64,000 nucleotides of DNA from Nitrososphaerota archaeon (GTDB taxonomy: Archaea; Thermoproteota; Nitrososphaeria; Nitrososphaerales; Gagatemarchaeaceae): contig JAFMAD010000001.1 in the NCBI GenBank assembly GCA_029785195.1, positions 345,269-409,268 on the forward strand, in the 5' to 3' direction. Positions 43,269 through 51,697 of the stretch are shown here, one piece after another. Below the pieces are notes generated by a model. The model did not search any database, was not told the DNA's origin, and saw only the letters and a list, made by a program, of their open reading frames with translations. A program made the translations under genes and the position numbers. The first letter of the stretch is position 1. Every line of letters starts with the position of its first letter.

Positions 43269-44233
43269 TGTCGACGGCGACGAAGTTCAAGACGTTGAAG
43301 GACATCCCGAAGGAGGAGTACATTGCGCCCGGGAACACGATGTGCGCTGGGTGCGGGGGAATCCTCGCCGTGAGGATATTCCATAAAGCGCTCGGGCCGA
43401 ACGTGGCCTGGGTGAACGCGGCAGGGTGCATGACCATTTCCGTGTCATACCCCCTCAGCCCACTGAAGTCCAACTGGCTCTACACCGCCTTCGCCAGCGC
43501 CCCGGCCGGAGCCCAGGGGATCAGGGACGCCTTGGACGTGTTGATGGCGAAGGGCAAGCTGCAGAAGTCAGAGGACCTGAAGGTGGTCGTCGTCACCGGC
43601 GACGGGGCCGCATACGACATCGGCTTCCAGTCGACGGCCGGGGCGATACAGCGGGACCTTGACTTCTATTACCTCTGCTACGACAATGAGGCATACGGGA
43701 ACACGGGGTTCCAGATGTCCTCGTCGACCCCCTACGCCTCGTCGTCGAAGACCACCCCCGTGACCGCGGCGTACCCTTACGGCAACACTGGCAGGAAGAA
43801 GGACCTGTTCGAGGCCTGGCGGGCCATGAAGGCGCCCTACGTGGCTACGCTGTCCAACTCGCACGGCGTCGACTTCCTCAGGAAGGTGGAGAAGGGAGAA
43901 GGAATCAGGGGCCCCAAGCTGTACATCGACTTCGCGGCCTGCCCCACCGGTTGGGGTTTCGACCCGAAATATTCCATCGAAGTGGAAAAGCTTGCGGTCC
44001 AGACCGGGGTCTGGCCGCTCAAGGAGTCCGTGGACGGCGTGGTCAGGCACACTTACGTCCCCAGGGCGCTGACCCCCGTGAGAGAGTATCTCCGGACCCA
44101 GGAGAGGTACGGGCACCTGTTCAAACCAGTCGAGAAGCCTGAGGCCATAGCGACCATCCAGAGGTCGGTCAACGATTACTGGGCGAAGGTCGCTGCGGAA
44201 GAGTCGACCCAGGCGACGCCAGCCCCGGCATAG
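43268..44233 (+). CDS. porB: Pyruvate/2-oxoacid:ferredoxin oxidoreductase, beta subunit
   Basis: 321 residues from ATG 43268 (a GTG at 43265 is two codons earlier... one codon upstream in frame). MCAGCGGILAVRIFHKAL provides two of the 4Fe-4S cluster cysteines. The thiamine-diphosphate motif is VTGDGAAYDIGFQSTAGAI with DNEAYGNTGFQ. FAACPTGWGFDP carries a further cysteine near the C terminus. The set gamma-delta, alpha, beta in one operon is the archaeal POR layout. The TATA-like CATTTAATTG (41116-41125) upstream of porG probably drives all three. Confidence 0.94.
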   Translation: MSTATKFKTLKDIPKEEYIAPGNTMCAGCGGILAVRIFHKALGPNVAWVNAAGCMTISVSYPLSPLKSNWLYTAFASAPAGAQGIRDALDVLMAKGKLQKSEDLKVVVVTGDGAAYDIGFQSTAGAIQRDLDFYYLCYDNEAYGNTGFQMSSSTPYASSSKTTPVTAAYPYGNTGRKKDLFEAWRAMKAPYVATLSNSHGVDFLRKVEKGEGIRGPKLYIDFAACPTGWGFDPKYSIEVEKLAVQTGVWPLKESVDGVVRHTYVPRALTPVREYLRTQERYGHLFKPVEKPEAIATIQRSVNDYWAKVAAEESTQATPAPA

Positions 44234-44314
44234 GCTGCGGGTTGGCGCACGCTCGTCAGCCCGAGGCTGTCTTCGCCGAAGGCGCACGACTGGGAGAGCC
44301 GAACTGAGAGGAAG

Positions 44315-44412
44315 TGGGGTCGGCGAGATTTGAACTCGCGATCGCCAGCGCCCCAGGCTCACCGTGAAGGTCATTCACTCTGGTATGCTGGACCAAGCTA
44401 CACTACGACCCC
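44315..44412 (-). tRNA. tRNA-Pro (anticodon GGG) with a 22-nt intron in the anticodon stem
   Basis: Minus strand: acceptor GGGGTCG pairs with CGACCCC, discriminator A; T arm GCGAG-TTCAAAT-CTCGC. No ordinary anticodon arm can be drawn. Removing 22 nt (44358-44379) gives a perfect stem CCAGC/GCTGG around loop CTGGGGC, with U33 and anticodon GGG. The intron therefore sits between positions 30 and 31, within the stem, which is non-canonical. It can form its own hairpin (GTGAA-TGACC-TTCAC). The mature tRNA is 76 nt. A TATA-like CTTTAAACT lies 26-34 bp upstream. Confidence 0.9.
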
Positions 44413-44437
44413 ACGAGTTCGAGCCGAACTCGGACTC

Positions 44438-44446
44438 AGTTTAAAG
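44438..44446 (-). promoter_or_regulatory. TATA-like box of tRNA-Pro
   Basis: Minus-strand CTTTAAACT, 26-34 bp before the tRNA 5' end, between that gene and the 3' end of the kinase gene. The spacing matches the leaderless promoters of protein genes in this window. Confidence 0.6.
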
Positions 44447-44471
44447 GTTCGCAGAGGGCGCGGTCAGGTAC

Positions 44472-45209
44472 CTACGCCTCCGCGACCTTCAGGTACTCCA
44501 GCAATTTCGAGTAGGCGTAGTCAGAGAGGCCGCACTTGTAGGAAGCCAGCAGCCCCTTCAGGTTCTCAACGTCGCGGACCCCGAGGGCCCTCCTCATGGC
44601 GGGGGCCAGCACCCCTCCGATGAAGAGGTATTGAGCGGCCGTGGTCACGTTCCTCGGCTTCCGCGCGGTCCCCGCGGACTCGAAGTCGATGATCCAGGGC
44701 ACGCCTCCTGCGATCACCGCATGCTTCCGCAGGTTGCTCAGCTGCCCGTGGTCGATGCCCATGATGTCGAGCTTCCTGCACTGGTTCAGCAGCGCATGGA
44801 CCACCCCCCTGACATTCTCCCTACGGCCCGGTCCCTTCAGGCGCTTCAGCCAGTCCCCCACCTCCTCGTATTCGAGGAGCTTCATCATTATGACGTCTTT
44901 GGTGTGGGCGTAGACAGGCGGGCCCACCCCTATCCGGTTCGCCAGCCTTGTGAGCCTCGCCTCTTCTTCCATGTCGTGGCGGTTCGCGTCGGTCCTCCTG
45001 ATCTTCAGGGCGCACTCGCCGCCTCGGGCCAGCGCAGCTACCACCACCCCCACCGTCCCCAACCCCAGGACCCCGAGCCTCCCTATCCTCGTGTGCCCCT
45101 CGAAGACCACCTCCTCGACGCCGAGGCTCTCGAGCTGCTTCACCCTCGACTTCGCCTCCTCGAGTAATATGCCAGGGTAGGTTAGGACCTGGATGTACGG
45201 GGTCCTCAT
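44472..45209 (-). CDS. RIO-like predicted Ser/Thr protein kinase (COG2112)
   Basis: About 245 residues from ATG 45209, 13 bp after the cca stop. The kinase fold is visible: glycine-rich GLGTVGVVVAAL, ATP-anchoring lysine in ECALKIRRTD, catalytic loop GIDHGQLSNLRKH, and the metal-binding IIDFESAG in place of DFG. This matches the COG2112 archaeal kinase group, of unknown substrate. It shares an operon with cca and thpR and lies directly beside tRNA-Pro, hinting at a role in tRNA or translation. Earlier starts overlap cca. Confidence 0.85.
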   Translation of the reverse strand: MRTPYIQVLTYPGILLEEAKSRVKQLESLGVEEVVFEGHTRIGRLGVLGLGTVGVVVAALARGGECALKIRRTDANRHDMEEEARLTRLANRIGVGPPVYAHTKDVIMMKLLEYEEVGDWLKRLKGPGRRENVRGVVHALLNQCRKLDIMGIDHGQLSNLRKHAVIAGGVPWIIDFESAGTARKPRNVTTAAQYLFIGGVLAPAMRRALGVRDVENLKGLLASYKCGLSDYAYSKLLEYLKVAEA

Positions 45210-45222
45210 CAGCTGACCCAGG

Positions 45223-46545
45223 TCAGCGCGTTCTGATCTCGTCTGAGATGATTTCTCTGACTCCATCGCTCAGCCATCCTAATGTAGCCGCAGCGCGGGA
45301 CAACGCCCTCCCCCGCAGCACCGCGGAGCTCTTCTTCATCCCCGCCTCGATCTCCTTGGAGGCGCCCACGTGCCCCGACCTCCCCCGGGCGAGGTCGGTC
45401 AGGAACCGGTCCAGGCTGGTGTGCTCCCTTGGGAGCAGCATCCTGACCCTCGCGTCGCCGTCGACCCAGACCAGCCTTGAGCTGTTCGAGTTTGACTTCA
45501 GGAAAGCTTCGACGTCCTTCTCCCTGTCTACGGTCGGCCCGACCCTCTGCTCCAGCTTTGGGAGTTCGTCGAACTCCGGGAGGAGGATGATGGCGCTGCG
45601 CTTCAGGTTGTCGGAGGCGGCGATGGACCTCGCCACTTTGAACCCCTCCTCTTCCAGGTGCCTCACAACATGCTTTGTGGTCCTCCTCAGCTCCCCCCAC
45701 AAAGTGTCCTCGGAGAGGAGGGCGTGCGAAAAGACGACAGCGACCACCCTCCCGGCGAGCGGGGACCTGACTCTTCGCGGCAATCTGGTGAAGTAGGCCA
45801 CGCTGGGGCGCCTTAGAAACTCTCTGCAGGCGAGGACCATCCGCCCTAGGCTCTCCCCCGACACGGCGGTCCCCAGGTCCCTCCCTTCGTCCACCGGGTC
45901 GATGAGGCTGAACACCTTCCCCTCGCCAGGGACAGCGTAGCGAGCGAACCATTCGACCACTTGCAGGAAGCCCCCAAGCTTCAGGACGAGCACCTCAGCG
46001 ACGTAGCCGCTGAAGCCCTGGCGGCGGATCTCCGCGCCGTAGACGCCGGCGGCCTCCATGAACGCCTTGAGCATCCTGATCTGGGCCTTCTGCTCGTCCG
46101 GGAGGGCCTCTATCAAACCGACATGGAACGGGGACCTGTCAGCCGCGCTCTTCCACTCTCCCTTCCGCACGTCGTAGCACGGGACGATGTTCACCCTGAA
46201 TCCGTCTACTGTAGCCTCGGTGTATGGATGCTGGGCGAACATCTTTCCGGCTGGGTAACCCCTGGTAGCCTCTTCCCCTATTTCGAGCCCCACCTCCTCG
46301 AACTCCTCCTCAGGGGTAGAAGGGTCGAACTTTACGAACACGTCCAGGTCCACGTGACGGGAGAGCCACGTCCCCTTGGCGAAGGAACCCCCCAAGAGCA
46401 CGCCCCTGGTCTGCGGGTGCCGGGCCGCCGCGCGCTCAGTCTTGGAGACGAGCGAAGCGGCCATGCGCCCCATCTCCGCTGCCGCCGACGGGGAGGGGAC
46501 CACCATCCTCCTTGCCCGGGCGATCACCTCTGCCAGCGTTGTCAT
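45223..46545 (-). CDS. cca: CCA-adding enzyme (class I tRNA nucleotidyltransferase)
   Basis: 440 residues. The nucleotidyltransferase motif GGSFAKGTWLSRHVDLDVFV gives the G-S helix and the DxD metal site characteristic of class I archaeal enzymes. YTEATVDGFRVNIVPCYDV is the third carboxylate region, and the tail domains follow. It adds or repairs the 3' CCA of tRNAs, which is needed here because both tRNA genes in this window lack encoded CCA. It overlaps thpR by 4 bp. Confidence 0.95.
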   Translation of the reverse strand: MTTLAEVIARARRMVVPSPSAAAEMGRMAASLVSKTERAAARHPQTRGVLLGGSFAKGTWLSRHVDLDVFVKFDPSTPEEEFEEVGLEIGEEATRGYPAGKMFAQHPYTEATVDGFRVNIVPCYDVRKGEWKSAADRSPFHVGLIEALPDEQKAQIRMLKAFMEAAGVYGAEIRRQGFSGYVAEVLVLKLGGFLQVVEWFARYAVPGEGKVFSLIDPVDEGRDLGTAVSGESLGRMVLACREFLRRPSVAYFTRLPRRVRSPLAGRVVAVVFSHALLSEDTLWGELRRTTKHVVRHLEEEGFKVARSIAASDNLKRSAIILLPEFDELPKLEQRVGPTVDREKDVEAFLKSNSNSSRLVWVDGDARVRMLLPREHTSLDRFLTDLARGRSGHVGASKEIEAGMKKSSAVLRGRALSRAAATLGWLSDGVREIISDEIRTR

Positions 46546-47093
46546 CGCAGCGCGTACACCCCGACGTCGGCGTAGACTGGCCCGGCAGGGGTGAGCCTGC
46601 TCGACTTCAACTTCAGCTCAGTAAGCTTCGCAGACCCGAAGGAGAAGTCTGACCTCTCCCTGATAAGCGCCGTGAGCTCCCCGGCACCCTTCGACGACCT
46701 CACCCTGGCCAGGGTGACATGCGGCTGGAACGGCCTGGAGTCGCGCTCCCCAAGCCCATCGAGCGAGGCGATGGCCTCCATAGCCAAGGACTCGACCAGC
46801 GTCCGGTGGTCCCTAGAGACCCCGGCCCAGACCACCCTGGGCCCCCGCACGTCAGGGAACGCGCCGACGCCCCTAAGCTCCACTTCGGCGCCCTTCAGCG
46901 CCAGCCTCGCCAGCCTGGACTTCGCCTCGGCAGCTTCAGCTTCCGTCACCTCCCCCAAGAACTTCACCGTGAAGTGGAGGTTCTCACGTTCCACCAGCTT
47001 GAGGTCAGACCCAGTGGCGGCGAGGTCGCCCTGGAACCGAGTGATCGCGCCGAGGGCAGGTTCCGGCACGTCCATCGCCACGAAAAGTCTCAT
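46542..47093 (-). CDS. thpR: RNA 2',3'-cyclic phosphodiesterase (2'-5' RNA ligase family)
   Basis: About 183 residues from ATG 47093 (ATG 47099 also possible). The two H-x-T/x motifs of the 2H phosphoesterase fold are NLHFTVKFLGE and PHVTLARVR. ThpR opens 2',3'-cyclic phosphates and shows 2'-5' ligase activity; it often neighbours cca in archaea. The ATGA overlap with cca indicates coupling. The start lies about 25 bp from an AT-rich TTTAAATT shared with the divergent UPF0200 gene. Confidence 0.93.
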   Translation of the reverse strand: MRLFVAMDVPEPALGAITRFQGDLAATGSDLKLVERENLHFTVKFLGEVTEAEAAEAKSRLARLALKGAEVELRGVGAFPDVRGPRVVWAGVSRDHRTLVESLAMEAIASLDGLGERDSRPFQPHVTLARVRSSKGAGELTALIRERSDFSFGSAKLTELKLKSSRLTPAGPVYADVGVYALR

Positions 47094-47115
47094 CTGCACT
47101 GGTCAGCGTGGTTCC

Positions 47116-47123
47116 TTTAAATT
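47116..47123. promoter_or_regulatory. TTTAAATT element shared by divergent leaderless genes
   Basis: The only AT-rich stretch between thpR and the UPF0200 gene. Its centre is about 25 bp from the thpR ATG (47093) and about 22 bp from the UPF0200 ATG (47141), so one near-palindromic TATA element may fire in both directions. Confidence 0.45.
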
Positions 47124-47140
47124 CGCTACCGGTCGGGCGG

Positions 47141-47707
47141 ATGGGCAGATTGCTCCGCATAGTGGCAGTGACAGGCATGCCTGGAGCCGGTAAGTCGACC
47201 GCGACCCAGCGGCTCGTGGGCGAAGGCTGGAGACGCGTCGTCATGGGGGACGTGATAAGGGCGGAGACCAAAAGGCGCGGGCTCGAGCCGGACGCGAAGA
47301 ACACCGGGGAGGTGATGCGGCTGCTGAGGGAGGAGCGCGGGCAGTCAGCGGTGGCGGACCTTTGTCTGGAGACAATCACGCGGTCTGGCGCGGAGAAGGT
47401 CGTGGTCGACGGCATCAGGTCTGTCTCCGAAGTGGAGGCGTTCAGGAGGAGGGCGAAGGTTCTGTTCGTCGCGGTCGCCGCGTCTCCGGCCAGGAGGTTC
47501 GCCCTCTTGAAGGAGCGCGGGCGGAGTGACGACCCCCTCACATACGAAACGTTCGCAGCCAGAGACAGGAGGGAGCTCGACGTAGGGATAGGAGAGGCCA
47601 TAGCGATGGCAGACGAGACCGTCTCCAACCAGCGGACCACCCCCGAGGCGCTCGCCGCCGAGCTGGCGGGGCTGGTCGAGAGCTGGGAGAAGGATGGCGC
47701 ATCCTGA
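47141..47707 (+). CDS. UPF0200 P-loop kinase-like protein (dephospho-CoA-kinase-like)
   Basis: 188 residues. The P-loop VAVTGMPGAGKSTATQRLV starts at about residue 9. VMGDVIRAETKRRGLEPDA and VVVDGIRSVSEVEAFRRR resemble nucleoside/dephospho-CoA kinases, and RDRRELDVGIGEAIAMAD is characteristic of archaeal UPF0200. The exact substrate is not known from sequence; CoA synthesis or nucleotide metabolism is possible. The DUF54 gene overlaps its 3' end by 14 bp, the common archaeal pair. Confidence 0.87.
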   Translation: MGRLLRIVAVTGMPGAGKSTATQRLVGEGWRRVVMGDVIRAETKRRGLEPDAKNTGEVMRLLREERGQSAVADLCLETITRSGAEKVVVDGIRSVSEVEAFRRRAKVLFVAVAASPARRFALLKERGRSDDPLTYETFAARDRRELDVGIGEAIAMADETVSNQRTTPEALAAELAGLVESWEKDGAS

Positions 47708-48104
47708 GTTCAGGGCCAGGCTGACCCTGGAGGCCACTGTCTCCCCGTCGGAAGACCCGGCGAGGGTGGCGAAAGCCTTGGCGGGCGTAGCAGGGCTGGA
47801 CCCTGAGGTGGTCACACTAAGCGCGGGGTCCGCGAGGCTGGTGAGCGACGACCCGAGAGCCCTAGCCCACCTCAGAGACCAGTTCAGGGACAGGCATGTC
47901 CGGTCAGCAGCCAGGAAGGTTCTCCTTCGGGAACGGACGGGCCACTCAGCATCCATGATGTTGAACAGGCAGGCCGCTGCCGCAGGGGTGGTCGCCGTCT
48001 GCGGCAGCCCGGAAGAGTCTCCACTGGGGCCGGTCTATCTCACAATAACGTCGGACGAACTGGATGCGGTGATCGACTGGCTCGCCGCCTACCCGAGCGG
48101 GTAG
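47694..48104 (+). CDS. RNA-binding domain protein, DUF54/UPF0201-like (COG1325)
   Basis: 136 residues. FRDRHVRSAARKVLLRERTG, LNRQAAAAGVVAVCGSPEE and SPLGPVYLTITSDELDAVIDW are diagnostic of the COG1325 family, proposed from genomic context to be an RNA-binding, exosome-associated protein. It overlaps UPF0200 on the same strand and its 3' end overlaps the convergent RNase Z gene by 16 bp. Confidence 0.88.
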   Translation: MAHPEFRARLTLEATVSPSEDPARVAKALAGVAGLDPEVVTLSAGSARLVSDDPRALAHLRDQFRDRHVRSAARKVLLRERTGHSASMMLNRQAAAAGVVAVCGSPEESPLGPVYLTITSDELDAVIDWLAAYPSG

Positions 48105-49015
48105 TCGACCGCCAGGGTCAGCCCGTCCGCCGCGGCGACCGTGTTTGGGAACACCTTCCTCGCCTCCCTGAGCAGGCCCGTCACCGTGGTATAGCGTGCG
48201 CTGAAATGGGTGAGCACCAGCCTCTTGGCGTCAGCTCTCTTAGCTAGGCTCGCGGCCTCCACGCAGGTGCTGTGCTTCCGCTCCACGGCTTTGTCCCTGT
48301 CCGCGCCCCTGAAGGTGGAGTCGAATATCAGCAGGTCACACCCCGCGAAGAAGCGCGCGAGCCTAGGGGACGGGCGAGTGTCCCCGGAGTACCCAATCCG
48401 CCTCCCCGGCCTAGGCGGGTCGGTCACCTCTGACCAAGATACCTTCGCCCCGCCGACGGTCACCGATCTCCCCCTCTGCAACTCCGACCACAGCTTCCCC
48501 TCAGGGACGCCCAGTGCCCTCGCCTTCTCCGGATGGAACGCGCCGGGGCGGTCGCGCTCCTCGATGAGGTACGAGTACGCCTCGACCGAGTGAGACGCCC
48601 TGGCCGCCCTGATCCTGAGCTCGGAGGTCCGGAGCACCACCCCCGGGCGAGCGGGCGCGAACCTGATGGGGAAGGTGAGCCCGAAGTTCAGGAGGTCTGA
48701 GGTCGCCTCGAGCCAGCGCATGAGCTTTGCCGGTGCGACTATGTCTACGGGCTTCCGCCTCTGAGCGAGGCTCATCGTCTGGAGCAGGCCGAGGATGCCG
48801 GTCACGTGGTCCCCATGCAGATGCGTGATTAGTATCGTCATATCCTTCCCCAGGCCTATGGACTGGGCCAGGACTTGGCGCTGCACCCCTTCCCCGCAGT
48901 CCATGAGAATCACTTCGCCCTCCCTCCTGATAGCGATGGCCGGCAACCCCCTGTCCTTGGTTGGGGCCGCGGAGCTCGTACCGAGGAAGGTCACTGAAAG
49001 CGTGGCCGAATTCAT
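48089..49015 (-). CDS. rnz: Ribonuclease Z
   Basis: 308 residues of the metallo-beta-lactamase superfamily. The N-terminal FLGTSSAAPTKDRGLPAIAI is the RNase Z start, THLHGDHVTG is the HxHxDH zinc motif, YSGDTRPSPRL carries the bridging Asp, and LVLTHFSARY the final His. It removes the 3' trailer from tRNA precursors. It is third in an operon with prs and the TrmG10-type methylase, overlapping the latter by 4 bp. Confidence 0.95.
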   Translation of the reverse strand: MNSATLSVTFLGTSSAAPTKDRGLPAIAIRREGEVILMDCGEGVQRQVLAQSIGLGKDMTILITHLHGDHVTGILGLLQTMSLAQRRKPVDIVAPAKLMRWLEATSDLLNFGLTFPIRFAPARPGVVLRTSELRIRAARASHSVEAYSYLIEERDRPGAFHPEKARALGVPEGKLWSELQRGRSVTVGGAKVSWSEVTDPPRPGRRIGYSGDTRPSPRLARFFAGCDLLIFDSTFRGADRDKAVERKHSTCVEAASLAKRADAKRLVLTHFSARYTTVTGLLREARKVFPNTVAAADGLTLAVDYPLG

Positions 49016-49968
49016 CTCCTCCTGAGGACCGAGATTGTCCTCGTCAGGCGCTTATGAACATGCAGGTCGTGCTCTTCCACAAGGACGAAGTCCCGGCCGG
49101 GGTCCGCTGCGACCTCCTTCTGGTGCATCAGGACCACCGTCCCCCCCGGCCTTACGACGGTCGCCAGCGCTGGGAGGGCCCTGGCGATTATCTCCTTCGG
49201 ATCGTGCCCGCGGGTGCTGGAGGCCCTGCCGTATGGCACGTCGGTCGCCACCGCGTCGGCTTCTGTCACCGGGAGTCGCCCGGAGTCGGCGCGCACCACC
49301 CCGAGCCACTCTTGGTTGAAGTGATGCATGTTACTCAACGCCCCTCGGACCATCTTCTCCGCCACGTCGGCGGCGACCACACGGCAGCCGACCATCGCAG
49401 CCTCCAGCGGGATGCTCCCGGTCCCAGCGAATGGGTCGAGGAAGACGTCCCCCTCGACGCAACGGGAGAGGTTCACCAGCGCCCTCGAAAGTTTGGGGAA
49501 TATGGCGGCGGGGTGGAAGAAGGGCCTCTGACGAGGTCTTCGGAGCGACCACCCCTGGACCATTGTCCCCGGGGAGGTGACCGCGAGGAACTCCCGTTCT
49601 CCCCTGACCAGGGTCAGCTCCAGCTCGGGAGAGCGCAGGTCGATGGTGGCGCGCAGGCCGCCGATGTACTCCTCCGGGTCAGCCGGCTTCCTCCCGCCGG
49701 CGAGGTCAAAGGACCTGAACCTGACCCGGCGGCCTTCGAGGAGCTCGGCTGCCTCCGAGGCCCCCGACACCAGGATTCCCACCCGCCTCGCGAATGCAAT
49801 CCTCCCTCCTACGCGGAAGGGATCCGCTTCAGACTCGACTACGAGCACCCGCCGGGCAGGAGACATGAACCCCGAAGCGGGGTCGTAAGCTGCGAAAAGC
49901 GACTTGGCCTCGGCCGCAGGGATGGTCCCCGCCTCCCCGGAGAGGAGGACCAGAGCCTTACTCTTCAA
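49012..49968 (-). CDS. tRNA guanosine-N2 methyltransferase, TrmG10/Trm11 type
   Basis: 318 residues. A divergent N-terminal THUMP-like region (about 1-150) is followed by a methyltransferase domain with DPFAGTGSIPLEAAMVGCRV as SAM motif I and VATDVPYGRASS as the catalytic D/N-P-P-Y variant, here DVPYG. The domain order is that of archaeal Trm-G10, which makes m2G/m22G at position 10 of tRNA. Its 5' end overlaps the end of prs by 11 bp, and rnz follows with a 4-bp overlap. Confidence 0.9.
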   Translation of the reverse strand: MKSKALVLLSGEAGTIPAAEAKSLFAAYDPASGFMSPARRVLVVESEADPFRVGGRIAFARRVGILVSGASEAAELLEGRRVRFRSFDLAGGRKPADPEEYIGGLRATIDLRSPELELTLVRGEREFLAVTSPGTMVQGWSLRRPRQRPFFHPAAIFPKLSRALVNLSRCVEGDVFLDPFAGTGSIPLEAAMVGCRVVAADVAEKMVRGALSNMHHFNQEWLGVVRADSGRLPVTEADAVATDVPYGRASSTRGHDPKEIIARALPALATVVRPGGTVVLMHQKEVAADPGRDFVLVEEHDLHVHKRLTRTISVLRRR

Positions 49969-50848
49969 TCGTCCTTAGGTGAGATGCGATGGCTTCGGAT
50001 ACGTCCACCTGGCTGAAGACACCGGGGACCGTGTTGGTGCAAATGATGGTCTTCACAGACGCCTTCTCCAGGATGTCGATGGCGCTCCCCACGAAGAGGC
50101 CATGGACGCAGACGGCGATGGCCCGCTTCGCCCCCTGGTTCATCACGGTCTCTGCCGCAGCCCTCACTGTCCCCCCGGTGCTGATGATGTCGTCGATGAT
50201 CAACACGTCCTTGCCTTCTACCTCGAGCCTAGACCCGGCGACGGTGACCTCCCCGCTCACCCTGTCCCGCGTCTTGGCGAGCCGGAGGAAGGGGGCGCCG
50301 TAGAGCGCCGCGAAGGCTTCGGTCCGTTTGGACCCCCCGAAGTCGGGGGCGATCACGACGGGGTCTCTGGGGGCTACCTGTTCCTTCACATACTCCGCCA
50401 GACTGGGGATGGCGGAGACGCTGTTGATCGGGAACGAAAAGAGCGCGAGACCTTCGGCAGAGTGTATGTCCACCGTGACCACCCTGCGGACGCCCGCCGA
50501 GCGCATCAGGTGTGCCACGAACCCCAGGGTCACCCCCTCGCCCGGGAGGAACTGCTTGTCCTGGCGCGCGTACGCGAGGTAAGGGACCACGGCCGTGACC
50601 TTCGCCCCTTCTTCGCTCAGCTGGTGGGAGGCGAGGAGGAGCTGGAAGAGGTGCTGGTCAGCCGGGTGATGGGTGGACTGGACGAGGAGGACGTTCTTCC
50701 CTGAGACCTTGTCGCTTAACGTGAACTTGGACTCGCCGTCGGGGAATATTCTGAACTCGGCCCCCAGCAGCGGGAGGCCGAGCTTATCAGCGACGGAGCG
50801 CCCCAGGTCTTCTGAAGCCGGCCCTGGCAGGACTACCGTTTCGGCCAC
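49958..50848 (-). CDS. prs: Ribose-phosphate pyrophosphokinase (PRPP synthetase)
   Basis: 296 residues. GKNVLLVQSTHHPADQHLFQ, YLAYARQDKQFLPGE and the PRPP-binding loop VLIIDDIISTGGTVRAAAE are diagnostic; HSAEGLALFSF holds the flexible-loop histidine region. It makes PRPP from ribose-5-phosphate and ATP for nucleotide synthesis. The ATG lies 33-39 bp from TATA-like GTTAAAT on the minus strand. It is the first gene of an operon with the TrmG10-type methylase and rnz. Confidence 0.96.
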   Translation of the reverse strand: MAETVVLPGPASEDLGRSVADKLGLPLLGAEFRIFPDGESKFTLSDKVSGKNVLLVQSTHHPADQHLFQLLLASHQLSEEGAKVTAVVPYLAYARQDKQFLPGEGVTLGFVAHLMRSAGVRRVVTVDIHSAEGLALFSFPINSVSAIPSLAEYVKEQVAPRDPVVIAPDFGGSKRTEAFAALYGAPFLRLAKTRDRVSGEVTVAGSRLEVEGKDVLIIDDIISTGGTVRAAAETVMNQGAKRAIAVCVHGLFVGSAIDILEKASVKTIICTNTVPGVFSQVDVSEAIASHLRTIEE

Positions 50849-50929
50849 TTGTCACTCGTGGCTGCTCGGCTCCCGTCGCTATTTAACGAGTTGCGGGCTA
50901 AAACCGCGGTTACAGAAACCGTTAAGGAC

Positions 50930-51178
50930 ATGCTTGGCTGGATAGACATCGAGTGTTGTTTGGACCAGATCTGTCCTGAATGTCATGTCGGAATAATGCT
51001 GTACGACGCACCGACCAAGAGGTTCGGGTGCAAGAAGTGCGGCGCCTTCCTCACAAGGGACCAGCTTTCTGACGCCAGGTTCAAGGCGAGGACGCCTGAA
51101 GAGGATGAGAGGCGCAAGAGGTCGAGGCAGCAGGCGGACTACCTAGAGTGGTGGCTCAGCGGCAACAAGGAGAAGTAG
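50930..51178 (+). CDS. Small zinc-ribbon protein
   Basis: 82 residues from ATG 50930, 25-33 bp after TATA-like GGCTAAAACC; the frame upstream of the ATG runs through promoter sequence. [20 protein letters not shown] with the following KKCGAF gives a four-cysteine ribbon (C-x-x-C...C-x-x-C). The C-terminal third is a charged helix ending in WWLSGNKEK. Zinc ribbons of this kind occur in transcription and RNA-processing factors. No family name can be given. Confidence 0.78.
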   Translation: MLGWIDIECCLDQICPECHVGIMLYDAPTKRFGCKKCGAFLTRDQLSDARFKARTPEEDERRKRSRQQADYLEWWLSGNKEK

Positions 51179-51644
51179 TCCGTCCGCTCACGTCACCGAG
51201 GGGCCCAAAGCACCCTGGGGTCGTCCTTAGCCGGGCGAATTTCTCGGCGCACCCTCTCATCTGCGGGGTCGTGTCGAGCCCCATGAGCTCGTCTGGGAGG
51301 ACCCACCTGTAATCGGACGACTCCGCATTCAGACTGACGCGCCCTCTATTCGGCTTCGCCAGGTAGTTGACCACGACGAGCTGCCACCTGTTCCCTGTCC
51401 CGAGCTCCCAGGGCTTGTAGGTGACCACGTCGAAGATGCCTTGTATCTCCACGTCGATCCCCGCCTCCTCCTTGGTCTCCCTCACCGCGGCCTGCATCGG
51501 GGTCTCGCCGACCTCTACCTTCCCGCCAGGGAACGCCCAGAGCCCGCGGTTAGGCTCTTCGGCCCTCTTCAGCACCAGTAGCCGGCCTCCCCTGTGGATA
51601 ACTGTCCCGGCGCCTAGGACAACCTTGGGGAGCGGTCTGGCCAC
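51156..51644 (-). CDS. Nudix hydrolase
   Basis: 162 residues. The Nudix box is complete: [20 protein letters not shown] followed by EAGI, after [15 protein letters not shown]. Such enzymes hydrolyse nucleoside diphosphate derivatives (ADP-ribose, oxidised nucleotides, or NADH). Specificity cannot be deduced. The start is 23-28 bp from an element (TTTTAA, 51667-51672) that also precedes the divergent CinA-like gene. The 3' end overlaps the zinc-ribbon gene by 23 bp. Confidence 0.93.
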   Translation of the reverse strand: MARPLPKVVLGAGTVIHRGGRLLVLKRAEEPNRGLWAFPGGKVEVGETPMQAAVRETKEEAGIDVEIQGIFDVVTYKPWELGTGNRWQLVVVNYLAKPNRGRVSLNAESSDYRWVLPDELMGLDTTPQMRGCAEKFARLRTTPGCFGPLGDVSGRTTSPCCR

Positions 51645-51666
51645 GGCTGTCGGACCCCTGCACTCG

Positions 51667-51672
51667 TTTTAA
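51667..51672. promoter_or_regulatory. TTTTAA element between divergent Nudix and CinA-like genes
   Basis: Located 23-28 bp from the Nudix ATG (minus strand) and 26-31 bp from the TTG start of the CinA-like gene (plus strand). It is the only TATA-like stretch in the 53-bp intergenic region. Confidence 0.4.
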
Positions 51673-51697
51673 GGCCTGCCGGCGGGGGAGGAGCGCC

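Noticed and set aside
45213..45227. Inverted repeat CTGACC/GGTCAG between cca and the kinase gene
   Set aside because: Lies at the overlap of a coding end and a start inside an operon; probably chance in GC-rich DNA.
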